Positions 10,081 to 22,170 of a stretch of DNA of 64,000 nucleotides are shown here, piece by piece (the stretch's first letter is position 1; each line of letters opens with the position of its first letter). The notes beneath the pieces were generated by a model, which was not told where the DNA came from, did no database searches, and saw only the letters and a list, made by a program, of their open reading frames with translations. Made by a program: the position numbers and the translations under genes. Origin of the DNA: Dactylorhiza incarnata (lineage: Eukaryota; Streptophyta; Magnoliopsida; Asparagales; Orchidaceae); the NCBI GenBank assembly GCA_033032865.1, contig JAWHQI010000005.1, positions 10,068,001-10,132,000 on the forward strand, in the 5' to 3' direction.

Positions 10081-12000
10081 TACTCTAATTCTACTCCTAG
10101 ACTTCTGCAAGGCAGACGGAGCGATTCAGACTACAAGCTTTAATACCGTAGGCAGTGACCTGTCTTTTGAAAATTTCAGCTAACGAATCATACTACTTGA
10201 TACATCATTAAAAATAATTAAATTAATTTTATCGATCAGTACAATGAGCCACACACCCGACAATCTTCTGAGGCTCCATTCGGCGCGGTGGTGGCGGTCG
10301 TGAACGTGGTGGTTATGAACTGTCGTTCGTGAACGCCCAACCTCACCTAAGGAATTTCATCCACCTGTATGTTTAAAACTAGTTTTCTTTTCTTGGTGGC
10401 GGTCTTAACCATTGTCTTGCCAAACATACATTCTATGACGGCGGTGTTTTGTACAAACTCACCAGAGCAAAAACGCTGCACCAAACAGAGCCTAAGTTTC
10501 ACTTAACTAAGGTGACTTGCACATTATTCAGTGTACATGCAAAACAACAATTTAATTGTAAACAAGATACTCGAATATCCTACTTTGCAGTGCATATTAG
10601 TTATTCATGTATTAGTTGTTCTATTGAGCATTTTATTGAGATGATGCAATCTTTACCAGGACTTGAATGACGTCGTCAGCCAGGCGATTACGAATGTCTT
10701 TCATCACAAGGATTGGTTAACCCCCTTAAGGCTTTCTTCGAAACAATACTGTCGAGGAGATTCCTCAACAAATAATTGAGATGACATGTGGAGCCTTTGA
10801 TAGCATTACCTTTTGAGACGTTGGATTGAGTTACCCGGACTATGATCTCTGTGATAATATAAATCCCTTTTTCGGATGGAGTGGAGTCAAGGGTAGATAA
10901 CTCCAAAAAAATTTACTTTATTGCTATTTGGCCTCAAATATTTAAAATCTTTATTTATTTTAACTAATTAAAAACACTCGGATATATTTGTAGTATTATA
11001 AAAACTTATACTAAGAAGAAGATAGAAGAGAACGCTTTTGAAATATAAAAAAGTTATTTGGTGCTCTTTGTGACTGTTTTTTTACTCTGTATGTGGGATA
11101 TTGGCTCCCAGAGATCAGTGTTTCTTGCTGAGGAGTCATCGCTTTTTGACTTGCGGCAAGTAAATTTTTTAAAATATTTCTTTTGTTAAAAGACTTAATT
11201 ATATCACAACGCATCTGTGTGGCCAACAAAGTCAATGCATGAGTATATTTTATTCTCATTGAGTCAAACCTACACTACTAACAGAGAATCAGTAAGATTT
11301 ATATGTGGAGCCATATGTATAATATCTGGTAGAGATGAAGAAGAGAGAGCCATGTGAACTATCTCTTGAGCATTCAAACTTTTGCTTCCATGATGGGGAC
11401 TAAAACGAATAATGAAGCAACTGCTTTGCTCCACCACCAAGTAGGAAAATGTCTTTGTTCACGCATTAATTAGACTTCTTTTGGTAGATGTATTAATTAG
11501 ATTCGTTAAGAAATGCCAGGAATCAAGTAGCATTATTTTAGCAATATCAGTACAAAATATTTACGTGGTTCGAAATTTTCTACCCCACGATTATTACAGT
11601 ATTAAGATATCTTATTAATACACATTATAAGAGATCGCACTTTATATAAAAGAAATTTTAGGAATATATACATTACAATGACCGAGATACCCTACAAAAT
11701 AATTTTGGGCTTGTAATTACTTTTTGGGCTATTCGATTCACTGAAAAGGGAAACTACGTTTATAATTGAACTGAGGTTATCAGTTTGCCCTTAGTTGAGT
11801 TCATGAATTTAACTTGTTCGTTTAAAATTTCTCAAATGAGCTTCTTACGAGCTCTGTTGGGAGAGTAAAAACATGAATTCAAATTTCTCAAGTATGAACC
11901 TCGGCATCTCAAAACAGCACAATCGTCCAATTTCGCTCGATTTTGGCTGAATTTGTTTGTTTGTGCCAGCCGGGTATAAACCAAAAGGGCGTAAATGGAT
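10081..12000. other. AT-rich unassigned DNA
   Basis: No convincing gene. Around 11555-11610 the phrase TTACGTGGTTCG followed by CTACCCCACG resembles R/U5 segments of some copia LTRs, but no termini or partner could be found. Confidence 0.4.
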
Positions 12001-12069
12001 CATGCTGACCTAAACCTAAACAAACCAGTTTGGACATACTCCGCCTCTTCTTCATCCATGCACGATGAC

Positions 12070-12554
12070 AATTGTAAGCTACAAACATCAAATAATAGGA
12101 AGAATATGTGAAACCATGCCGGGGACGGATCTATTCTACTCGAAACATGGAGACCAACACATGAGCAGAAGCATACCTGAATCCATTAGGATGGAGTGCG
12201 GTTACGGATCTTCCAAGTCTACAAGTTTTTGATGATGAAGACGACTCCTCCTCTTCCTCCTTAGGCCCTCTCTAGCGATGGATGTTAGGACTGAATGAGA
12301 GTGAACGATTTGATACCTTGTGACCTGGGGACCATAACCTATTTATAACAAATATATAATGCTATTGTTTTACGTTTAAGCCCATCATATAAATGTAAAA
12401 CGACGTCTGATATTCACACATAATTTGAACCGTCCATACAATATGAAACGTAATTGACCCGATTAATTAGATCACTAAATTTGGTCGATGTTAATGACTG
12501 CCCTGTAATGAGCATAATTAACATATTTGGAACATACGATTATTATTTCTAACA
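12070..12554 (-). repeat. Copia-like LTR on the minus strand, right terminus clear, left uncertain
   Basis: On the minus strand the segment begins TGTTAGAAATAATAATCG directly after a purine tract (AAGTGAGAGAT), the usual junction of a copia 3' LTR. A TATAAATAGG box follows at 12338-12348. The transcribed part continues left past 12283; where the LTR ends is not clear (an alternative short end is TGTTAGG at 12283, which would give a 272-bp LTR). No coding remains of the element are recognisable to the right. Confidence 0.5.
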
Positions 12555-14690
12555 ATCTCTCACTTGAGCAAATGTTTGTGAAATTTTTAACTGCGTATTA
12601 CATGACTCAACCTTATAAGCTCAAAAAATATTGTCATTACCGAAAATATTTCAATCCAATCTGGTCCATGATTGTACTAACATAGGAACAAAGAGATCTT
12701 CACTACAATAATCATAGCTACTGTAACACACTGCCTGTACAAACAATATAACATAGATCCGTCCAGGTCCCCACGACATATTGTTCATACAAGCTATGCG
12801 TTAATATGTGATAACCAGAAGTAATAAACTACACAAAAACTAAGTAAACAATGCTAGTAGAAGCTTTTATTAAAACTCAGCATAAATGCCCACAATTACT
12901 ATGGAATGTTCCAAAATAGTGTTTCGGCCTTATGACCTTACATCACATCAATTGTATCCAAATATTAACATGCTAATACAGACATCGGTGCGTGGGTCAG
13001 CAAATAAGGAAAACAGTAAAAGGGAGTTCATCCTTCTTTGGCCCGCTCAGCTTAGGGCTCTAGCACCCTACTTCCTGCTAGGCTCTACGACACCAGCACC
13101 AAACATAAATAGGAGGTAAATTAGGGACTATAAGCTGACCCAAACCGCGTAACGATCTGCCCCCTCCTCCCCAACCATCCGAGCCAACTCTGGGGCAGGA
13201 TACCGCTCACCTGCAAGCAAGACGCAACATGCAACATGTAGCAAGATATAGTAAAAGTACAACTACTCAACACAGGGTGAGGTTTCAAACAAAATCAATC
13301 TTCTAGGTTGAGCATAAAAGTAAGAGGAGCCTAGGAATGTAGATGATGTTGGTTGGGTTCACCCAGAGGTTCACCACAACCACTTAAGCAACCATGCATG
13401 AGGCTAACGTATCATCATTTCACAACATCATGCTCGCGGGTACTCACGACCACATGCTTCATGCACCCAAGACATGCACTAAGAGCACTCTCTCATGAGC
13501 ATTACCACAAATCTAAGTTATGCGTACATATTTGTCACATGGGCTTTTGTCGGTCCAGGCCATCTTGCCTATCGCTGCCTCTCCCATACTCGATCAACAA
13601 TCATGAGGGGTACCCTTATGCCAAACCGCATGGAACATGTTCGGTTCAACTTTTGCCCATGCTCAGATCACAGTGTATTCATCACGATACGATTGCGTCT
13701 TTACCTCAGCACGTTATGATTTTAACATATACAAATGCTACCAAACATTACGATATGCACCTAATCCATACGAGGGTATATAGGCTTCACATGGACTACC
13801 GACCTAGGAGGTCCAATTCATCTCCACGCCTAATTGTGGTGAAGGTTTGCGTTCTACCCTATCACAACCATATGGCTTTTGAAATGTACTCCACGAGCTC
13901 CCCCATTCCCAAACTCAATAACAAGATGACACATTTCACAGAGTCATTCTTCGGCACACATACTAGGTCTAGCCTAAATGCAATGACAAATCAGGCATCA
14001 CTGATCCAGAGCTATGACCACGGGTATGCTTAACACACAATGAATAAATCTGTAGGTCTATCGGATTTCCACATGCAAATCATGCTGGGGACAGACACAA
14101 TTGACCCGTGGTTCAAACAAACCAAATGAGGTCATATCCTCCACTAATTAGTGTAGGAGACTCTTCCTCTGCAAGAAAATCAAGATGAGAATTAACATAT
14201 ACATCCTAAGACCAGAGAGAAGGATCGTAACCCTTGGAGCTCACTTTGGCCCCATGGAATGAAGATTGACACAGATGGAAATGGCCGCAATGGACACCTC
14301 TCCATGAATATGGACTTGGCTAGACGTCTGGAGCTTCGGAGCTCCTCAATGGAGGGATCATCTTTCTCCTTCCTCCTCCTTTCTATCCTCTTTCTTAACT
14401 TTGGAGAGAGAAAGAACAAATGGAAATGAGCTCGAAAGCTCGCCATTACCGAACTTATAGACCAGCATTAAAGCCCTACCATCGGATCTTTGATCATCCC
14501 GACGAACGACCCAGATTTTAGACTTTAAACAGTTCTGTCGTAGATCACAAAATCGTGCATTTCAGAACACATGGTCATGCGTGAGTTAATCAGAAAATAT
14601 AGAGATGTTTACCCAGAAATCGGCGATCCTTTTCGAGGAGATTTTTTCTGTGTTTCTCCTACATGTCATGCGGCTAGGGATCTCCTGCCC
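12555..14690. other. Unassigned DNA between two LTR-like segments
   Basis: The longest open frame (13353-14033, 226 codons) is rich in His, Tyr, Ser and Cys with no recognisable domain, and is probably chance. The first few hundred bases (12555-12800) resemble the AT-rich pre-LTR tail of a copia element. I see no RNA gene. Confidence 0.4.
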
Positions 14691-14747
14691 GCCCAGCAGG
14701 GGCGGTCTCCTTCCTCAGGTCGCCCAGCCGGGGCAGCCTCCTCCTTT

Positions 14748-15437
14748 AGACCGCGCGGGTAGGCGGTCTCGTCCTTCAGACCGCGCGGGTAGGCGGCCTC
14801 CCCTTCAGACCCAGCAGGGGCGGCCTCCTCCTTTAGACCGCGCGGGTAGGCGGTCTCGTCCTTCAGACCGCGCGGGTAGGCGGCCTCTCCCTTCAGACCC
14901 AGCAGGGGCAGCCTCCTCCTTTAGACCGCGCGGGTAGGCGGTCTTGTCCTTCAGACCGCGCGGGTAGGCGGCCTCCCCCTTCAGACCCAGCAGGGGCGGC
15001 CTCCTCCTTTAGACCGCGCGGGTAGGCGGTCTCGTCCTTCAGACCGCGCGGGTAGGCGGCCTCCCCCTTCATACCCAGCAGGGGCGGCCTCCTCCTTTAG
15101 ACCGCGCGGGTAGGCGGTCTCGTCCTTCAGACCGTGCGGGTAGGCGGCCTCCCCCTTCAGACCCAGCAGGGGCGGCCTCCTCCTTTAGACCGCGCGGGTA
15201 GGCGGTCTCGTCCTTCAGACCGCGCGGGTAGGCGGCCTCCCCCTTCAGACCCAGCAGGGGCGGCCTCCTCCTTTAGACCGCGCGGGTAGGCGGTCTCGTC
15301 CTTCAGACCGCGCGGGTAGGCGGCCTCCCCCTTCAGACCCAGCAGGGGCGGCCTCCTCCTTTAGACCGCGCGGGTAGGCGGTCTCGTCCTTCAGACCGCG
15401 CGGGTAGGCGGTCTCCATTGTTCAGACCGCGCGGGTA
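14748..15437. repeat. 88-bp higher-order minisatellite, about 8 copies, GC-rich
   Basis: Unit starts are at 14748, 14835, 14923, 15011, 15099, 15187, 15275 and 15363 (one step of 87, then 88 bp). Each unit is made of three related submonomers of about 30, 30 and 28 bp. The first submonomer holds a perfect inverted repeat, AGACCGC and GCGGTCT, around GCGGGTAG. Less regular related copies begin near 14690. The array ends about 50 bp before a TATA box. Confidence 0.95.
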
Positions 15438-15960
15438 GGGATCCGGTCACCGGCTCACCGGAGGTGACGACATCGACCCAGAGCCTATAAATAGGACCCT
15501 CAACCATGAACAGAGGACAGGCAAGTTGGGGGACAAAACTGGCGGCTAGAAATAGCCAGACCGCACCTACTCGCGGTCTAACCGACGAACTCCTAACTGC
15601 CAGTTCGGGCGGTCTCAACAACAGGCCGGGCGGCCTCAGCAAACAGCCCGGGCGACCTGTCCGGGCGACCTCAGCAAACAGCCCGAACGGCTTTCTTTTT
15701 TTACCCGCAACTCTCTTGTATTCATTGTATTTCCATGCACTAAACACAACGAGCTGTAATACAGATTATTAAATAAAGGGAAAGCCCACCGCAGGAGTGG
15801 CATTTGCCGCGGCGGGCGAAGTCTGGCCTCGCCGCAAGCTAGCGGCCCCCTCTTCTTTTCTCTCGTTCAGCTCTTCATTTGCGACTCAAGTAACCAGCTA
15901 CTCGACCACTACCCCCTCTCTTTCCTTCTCGAGGGCGTGGGGACAATTTCGGATTCAACA
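15438..15960 (+). repeat. LTR-like N: promoter, transcribed part and poly(A) signal downstream of the minisatellite
   Basis: CCTATAAATAGG (TATA 15486-15493) lies right after the array, followed by a 300-bp stretch and AATAAA at 15772-15777, the order U3-TATA-R-U5 seen in gypsy LTRs. Neither LTR boundary nor a primer site could be fixed, and there is no partner copy. The call as an LTR is inference. Confidence 0.45.
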
Positions 15961-15987
15961 AGAGAACCCCCTCGTAAAGTGCCTGAT

Positions 15988-16049
15988 CATGTCTTTTACG
16001 CACGATCATGCGCATGCTCATGTTTTTTACGCATGATCATGCGCATGCT
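15988..16049. repeat. 31-bp tandem duplication with palindromic core
   Basis: Two copies (15988-16018, 16019-16049) differing at two bases. Each has GATCATGCGCATGC, itself built of short palindromes. Confidence 0.8.
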
Positions 16050-16609
16050 AGTGCATGTACAAAAAAAGCACTGCCAGCTCAAAATTTCTCCAAAAAGCTC
16101 CTAAACATCACCCAAAATGAACAGGACTTCTTTAGGCTCTATAGATCTCAACCCCCTTTTTTAAAAATAGATTTTTGGTGCATTACAACTCCCCCCCCCC
16201 ACCCCGCACACACACAAAAGAATTTTGTCTAGAAATATATAAATAGAAGAATACACCAGAATTGGTCGTACCTCAGGGAAATAACTCAGGTTACTCTTTG
16301 AGCATGGCCTGCTCTAGCTTCCAAGAGGCCTCCTCTAGTACGCAATTTTCCCAGCGAACTTTGAACATCTTGATCGATTTTTCTACAATTGTCAGACTTC
16401 AGTGTCTTCGATGCTAATGAGCTTGACTTTTATCGTTAGCTAATAAGTGGGTTTTATATTAATTTTTATTATAGATTTTAGTATTTAGTTAATAGGAATT
16501 TCTCTTTTTTATGTCAATATTAACTTAAAAATAGTTCTTTTCTTGAAATTGAACCAATTTAGCATTTTTGTAAATTTGCAGATTTTTGGGACAATTTGGT
16601 CAAATTTGC
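16050..16609. other. Unassigned DNA with short C run
   Basis: A run of 10 C lies at 16191-16200, followed by a short CA repeat. I see no gene. Confidence 0.4.
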
Positions 16610-17092
16610 ATTACATGCCCTTGGTCATGCCCGTGATTAAGGGCGTGTAATCCTAATGAATGACCAGAGTTGCTGTCGCGTGATTTGGGAACATTTATCC
16701 CAGGTCATGCCCGTGTTCCATTACACACCTTCGGTCACGCCCGTGACCAAGGGTGTGTCAACTTAAAGATCATTCCTAGCCGCTGTCGTGTCCAAGTGGA
16801 GATGCTGTGCACATTTGACTTCAGTCACTCCTGTGTTCAAGCAAGTCACGACCGTGACTCTCCCGCGTGATCTCTTACTCCCGATGCGCCGCCAATCATG
16901 CCCACGCCGCATTTAATGAAGCCGCCCAAGTATATGGTCGTGACCTCCAAGTCATGTGCGTGTAATGTCTGATTTTTTCCGCGCCATCACGATAGACCCA
17001 CGCTGCTGTCCCAGCTGAGCAGAACAGTAATTACACGCCCTTGGTAAAAGGCGTGAACGTGGGCGTGTAACTTGGAAATTTTTCCTATAAAT
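16610..17092 (+). promoter_or_regulatory. U3-like region of LTR-like J: three dyads of identical geometry upstream of TATA
   Basis: Three units share one layout: a 10-bp left arm, 20 bp, then a 10-bp right arm. They are 16611-16620/16641-16650 (TTACATGCCC/GGGCGTGTAA), 16721-16730/16751-16760 (TTACACACCT/GGGTGTGTCA) and 17031-17040/17061-17070 (TTACACGCCC/GGGCGTGTAA, perfect). The last ends 16 bp before TATAAAT at 17086-17092. Confidence 0.8.
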
Positions 17093-17843
17093 TCCAAAGG
17101 TCTCCTTGAGTCCAGGTTTCAGAATTTTGGAGAGGGAGAGGTGCTGCTAGAGCTGTTAGTGTCCATTTTCATACATTTTTCATGTTTTTTCCCTTTCATG
17201 TTCTCTCCCTCTCTTCCTTTCAAGTAATGTTCTAGTTTTCTTTCATGCAATAGTATAGTGTAAGCTTGCATCTCTCCTTTTAATGTATCGTAACCTTTCA
17301 TCTAAGGCTTGTAATCACTCTTGTTATTAATAAAGACTTAGCTTTGCTTTCTTTCATTTACTCTCTCTACTTTTAGTTAATTTTTCATGCAATCTTATCT
17401 TTCTCTTTTTTTCCTCCACCATGATTATCTAATTCTCATTAGTGCTCGATCGAAATGATCCAAGGATGAGATAATCCAGTTATGAATTGTTAGCTCTCTT
17501 TTTCCATTTAAGTAACACTTTTGATTTACCCTTGATTTTTATTTAGTGAGACCATATTTTCGATATTGGTTTTCACTTAGGTTTTCATACTTAGCTAGCC
17601 GAGAGGCTCAAAGTATGAATCGATCGCTCAAGGGTAAAGATATTTTCACGCGCCCCTCGAGAGAGGATGACGTAAATCTCCCAGATTAGGGTCAAATCCA
17701 ATAGCAGGGTTCACAACGTAAAGCAAGTTTTAGACAATCGATTATAGAACGAGAGTTCAGTCGGTTTATCCTAAACTTAGTTGGGCATTTCCCTCGAGAG
17801 AGGCATGTTCAAGGTTTGGAATCCTCCACGGTCAAGTAGTTTA
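17086..17843 (+). repeat. LTR-like J, transcribed part
   Basis: After the TATA box comes a pyrimidine-rich leader, AATAAAG near 17326, and two CCCTCGAGAGAGG-type phrases at about 17655 and 17792, which resemble the U5 of some gypsy LTRs. Boundaries are not fixed and there is no second copy. Confidence 0.4.
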
Positions 17844-20800
17844 TGTAACATCCCTCAAGCAGCTAGACCCTTAGGATGGTTTTGTCATGACTAGGTCATG
17901 AAAAAACCCTAGGAAGCACAAAGGGATCAAAAGAGCTTAGGCATGAAGGTGAAGATCACCATGTTCTGCAAATAACACTTTCCAATTACCAAGCCCAGGG
18001 TTGGACTTTAGGGCTTCACCTTGGTCCTTTGACACCACCATTACATCCCTAACCCATTAGGGGTCCCTTAGAGCCATAGGGACCCATTGGGGTCAACCAA
18101 AGTGGTCAAGTTGACCCAAGTCAACACTAACCGTAAAAGGGTCAAAGTAGCCTAATTAGGGTCAATTGGTCTCCACCTTGCCAAATTGACCTTTCCCCTA
18201 ACCTCATAATGATATTGGGGACCAAATGGACCTAAAATCCCCTTCATGGGGCCACCCAAATGGTCAAATTGACCAAAATCAACTCTACCCTAATTTAGGT
18301 CAAATTATCCTATCTTGACCTAATCAAGCCTAATCCGCTTGGGCTAGGCCCAATTCAAGTGGCCCGTTATATTCATAAGGTTTATAAATACTTAATTTGC
18401 CATTCATTTGCTGGGAATGATGATTAGGAGAAGGAATTCTCTTTTTCCCCCAAATGGAGGAGAGAGAAAGAGGGGGATAATGAACCTTAATGGCCATGGG
18501 AGACCAAGGGCTCCTCCAATCCACCCCTAGTGGTTGTATACATTCTCCTTGATCAGTTAGGAGAAGTTTAAGAGGTTTTCCAGGTTGTGTACTGGCTGTG
18601 TGCAGTGGATTTGCAGTTGGCCGAATTTTACCTTGTTGGCCATTAATGGCAATTAAGCAATTGGCCACTCCCCTCCCCCATTTGACCCCTTTATCAGCTT
18701 CCCTAGACTGAGAGGAGTATTTTCGACTATTCTATTGAGGAGGTCAGGCTGTCTGGACATGATATTGTATTGGTCCCAAATGCTCTAGGGCCAGCCATGG
18801 TGATGGGCAATCGGCAAGGAATCAACTCCCCAAGAAGGTCCTCCCTCACCTCTCTTCTCAGTGGGTAGATCTTCATCTAGTTGGCCTCTGGTTTTGGGGC
18901 AAATTGGCCCAAAATCAGCATGGCTGAAAGCTTGGTTATCAAGCTTTTTATTCCAAGCCAAATCCTCTGTTCTGGCCACCTTCGGTCGGCCAACCACCCC
19001 CAATCGCCAGCCACCACCTCAACGGAGGTGGTTGTGGTATTGGCCAGCCGGGGCGTCTCTCAGGTGGCCGGGAAAACGGGAATGAAGGCAACCCAGATAG
19101 GGGCTATCTCGGTCGTTGGCCTGAGGAAGAAGATGGATGGATCCCGTCCATTTTGCTTTAGGATTAGTGCGGGCCAAATGAGGCTTATTATTTTTTGTTC
19201 ATTTGAATATAGTTTTTTGTCACATACTATGCTGAATCTTAGATTAAATTTTAAAAATACTTAGAGCCCTCACTTGGAAAAGTGTTCAATATCAAACTTG
19301 TAGCCCTTGATGTCTAGTTTATTTTAAAATTGATTTCACCAATATTGGGTCAGTGGTCTGACCACAACACTCAAAATGGTGCAGCCTATACATAGGGTTA
19401 ACCAGAGATTGATTTGAGTGTCCTCACCAATCCAGAAATCCAAATGCTGTGAAATTTGGTGCATAGGCTAGTTAACATATCCAAAAATGAGAATTTTTGG
19501 AGGACCTTTTTCTATAGTTCTTGCAAACATTTAAAAAATCATGTATGATTTAATTGTAGGGTCTAGAGACCTCCAAACCCTTCCAAATTTTGGTGGGTGG
19601 TCCTTAGGGTCATGACATGACTCTGGTAAAAATTTCATCCAATTTGGGATTGATTTGTTTGGGTAATTAAGTAACCCAAATTTGGTCAAACAAGGGGATA
19701 TTAGGTCAAAAGTGCACTTGATGGATTTGAGGGGTCAACCCTCATCCAATTGTTGTTAAACCTTGGCCACTGATTTATTATCACATAAAACACCCCCACA
19801 AGTGGTTTGGGGTGGATGTGCCCTAGAATCCTAGCTCAAAGCCTAGGGTTGTATATTGAACATATTGAAGGACCTAGGGTCATATGTCATTGGATTTACT
19901 TAGAACTTGGCAGAGAGATTCATAGGGCGGTATTATGTCCTAGATAATTTACCTAGAATTTTTAGGAACATTTATCCCCTCTAAATTAATTAAGAACCAA
20001 TTAGGGCACTTTCTTATAAGAAGAATTTACATGTTTATATAACCTTAGATGTTCATGAAATTTGGCAGTGAGCTTGTATTAGTGATATTGTTCTTTGATA
20101 ATTATATTGAGGATTTTAGATTGATCTCTATAGTACATTCACAAGTCAATTGATTGCCTTAATTATAAGAAAAATTATTCATGGGTTTAAGGTTTACTGA
20201 AATGTTATCAAACTTGGTCAGAGGACATCTAAGGGCATTACAAAGCTCTGTAAATTTTGGTATAAGGTTTGGAAGTATTTACAAGTAGGTTACTTCACAA
20301 AGTGCCCTAGTTTAGCATTATTTGAAATATTTATTTTAATGGCTAAATGACATTGGAAAATTATGGAACACAAGCAGTAAACTTTCTGATCACCTTAGAC
20401 ACATGTTAATTTTTTTTGTAATTTTTGAATTAGTATTTTTGGTACTTTCTTTGTTAATCCTTGAATTTTATAAATTAATCAATATTTTAATTGGAGGTCA
20501 AAAACTTTATGGAAATTTATTAACTTCATATATAGCTGTTATTTTGATGATATATAGTTGTATAAATTTTAGTAAGGTCATAGCTTATCAGAAAACTATA
20601 CTTGATGTTCAAAGTCATAGGTTCCCTGATTTTGGAGAAATTATAATAAATGGCAAATAAATTAGGAAAATTATGAATTTCTGGAGATAGTCTTAAAATG
20701 TCATAACACACTCCCAATAATAATCTTGGGTCATTTGGATGATTATTTGGAGTACCTCCTCTCATGCACCACATATAGTTCACTAGGTCTGCGCATAGTA

Positions 20801-20917
20801 AAACTGAAGAATTAAGGTAACTTGTAGACCACTAAGTGAAAATGGGAGGTAGTTGGTGTACCTGGCCTGGTTGAGGAGATTGAGGTCAACAACAGGAGTC
20901 CAAGAAGTGAGTGTGCC
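17844..20917 (+). repeat. Long LTR-like segment K (Tekay/Del-like start), truncated by element M
   Basis: Begins TGTAACATCC, the kind of start seen in Tekay/Del-type gypsy LTRs. A TATAAATA box lies at 18383-18390 downstream of a W-box cluster. The remaining 2.5 kb is noncoding. The right end is cut by element M at 20918. The lineage assignment rests only on the terminus and the length. Confidence 0.4.
18091..18390 (+). promoter_or_regulatory. W-box (TTGACC/GGTCAA) cluster upstream of TATA in K
   Basis: Eleven TTGAC cores on either strand lie between 18091 and 18320, including two dyads, GGTCAA-G-TTGACC (18104-18116) and GGTCAA-A-TTGACC (18262-18274). TATA follows at 18383. TTGAC[C/T] is the known binding site of plant WRKY factors. 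Confidence 0.7.
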
Positions 20918-22170
20918 TGAAAAGCTTACGGCAAGTGCACCGGCCGTACAAGTAATAAAAGATGGGAGGGACTTCCCGAATATCGTTCTCAGAGGATTGC
21001 AAGTTGGGGTGTATGAATTCTCGTCAGGAAAATTGATTATAATGATTCTTATGCAAATAATAAAAGGGGGGGGGGGGGGGTTGATCTTGGGTTTCCTAAA
21101 TTAACCACAGAGAAATAAAATGCGGGCCTAAAGCACCGCTTTGCTTGGCGGGATGGAATGCAGGCCGCAATGCCGTGCTTCGGTAAGCGGGTGGACGAGA
21201 AGGCTAGCAGAGTGAGGGTCGTAGGCACCTCGTCACGGGTCATGCAACTGGCAATTGCTAGTGTGGTGCACAGTGGAGCTGTGGAATGGATGGTGGAATG
21301 GGGCGCTCCTCAACTTGCATAAACCACAATAAATCTCATCGAAATGAAATTACATTAACTTAAACAAGAGTTGTATGAACATCATCCATAACAACATACA
21401 TCCATTAGGAAGAACTAAAACAACACACAAGGGGGAAGATTAAAGCCAAGCTCGAAGAATCGTTGAAGGTTCTCGTTTGGAATCGTCGGGTTGTCAAGCC
21501 GCATCCGAGCTCGGTCTTCAGTTGCCGTCCGGGCAACGGAGGAGCTACCACCTTCCTCTACTTTACCCATCTTCTTCATGGGTTAGCTCAAGCTATCTCT
21601 TCTTGGAGATACCTTGAATGTAGCAGAAATCTTCTGTTAATGGTGCTCTTGAGCTCGTGGATGGTGGAGGAGGCCGAGGAGGAAGCTTTAGCGGAAGATT
21701 TGCAGGAAAATGGTTGTCGGAGCTTCTCCTAGGGCAAACGGTGGTGGAGAGGAGAAATGGACGGGCTGAAGCAGAAAATGGCGGGCTCCCGAGTGTTTTT
21801 CCTGGCCTTTTTTCAGTCAGCAGATTTCCTAGCTTAAATACTAAAACAACAGAAATTTAGTCACGCATGGTCGAACACAAGACTGTGCATATCCCGTGCG
21901 TTATTAATGAAAAAGATATGGCTTGAGGAAGAAGCAGCAGCGCCCGTGCATTTTACTCACGCACGGTCGAAGCCGCCCGAGCGTAAAAACACACGACCAA
22001 TCCCAGATGGCCTATAAAACCAGGCTTAACAGGCGATCGTGCATTTCCTTCGTGCATGGGAAACTCCCCGTGCGTAAAAACACACGATCAAAGACAGATC
22101 ATCCTTTTCTACCCCTGATGAAGGCGCACGACCACAGCTGTCCGTGCGTCAAGGAAAAACGCACGACCGT
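20918..22170 (-). repeat. LTR of element M, distal part (interrupted by B)
   Basis: Minus-strand LTR of the same family as E (shared phrases such as CGGTGCACTTGCCG and the cluster of CGTGCGT/ACGCACG half-sites). It would end ...CTTTTCA at 20918, with GTGCC before it as a possible target duplication. It resumes at 28835 after element B. A 15-bp poly(G) run lies at 21066-21080, and a minus-strand TATTTAA at 21834-21840. Total LTR length without B is about 1554 bp. Confidence 0.75.

Noticed and set aside
12283..12554. 272-bp solo LTR with TGTTAG/CTAACA ends
   Set aside because: The flanking five bases do not match (ATGGA against ATCTC), a purine tract borders only one side, and LTR-like transcribed sequence continues left of 12283.
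13353..14033. 226-codon open frame on the plus strand
   Set aside because: Composition (His, Ser, Tyr, Cys rich) and lack of any domain suggest a chance frame; no start context, neighbours or homology support a gene.
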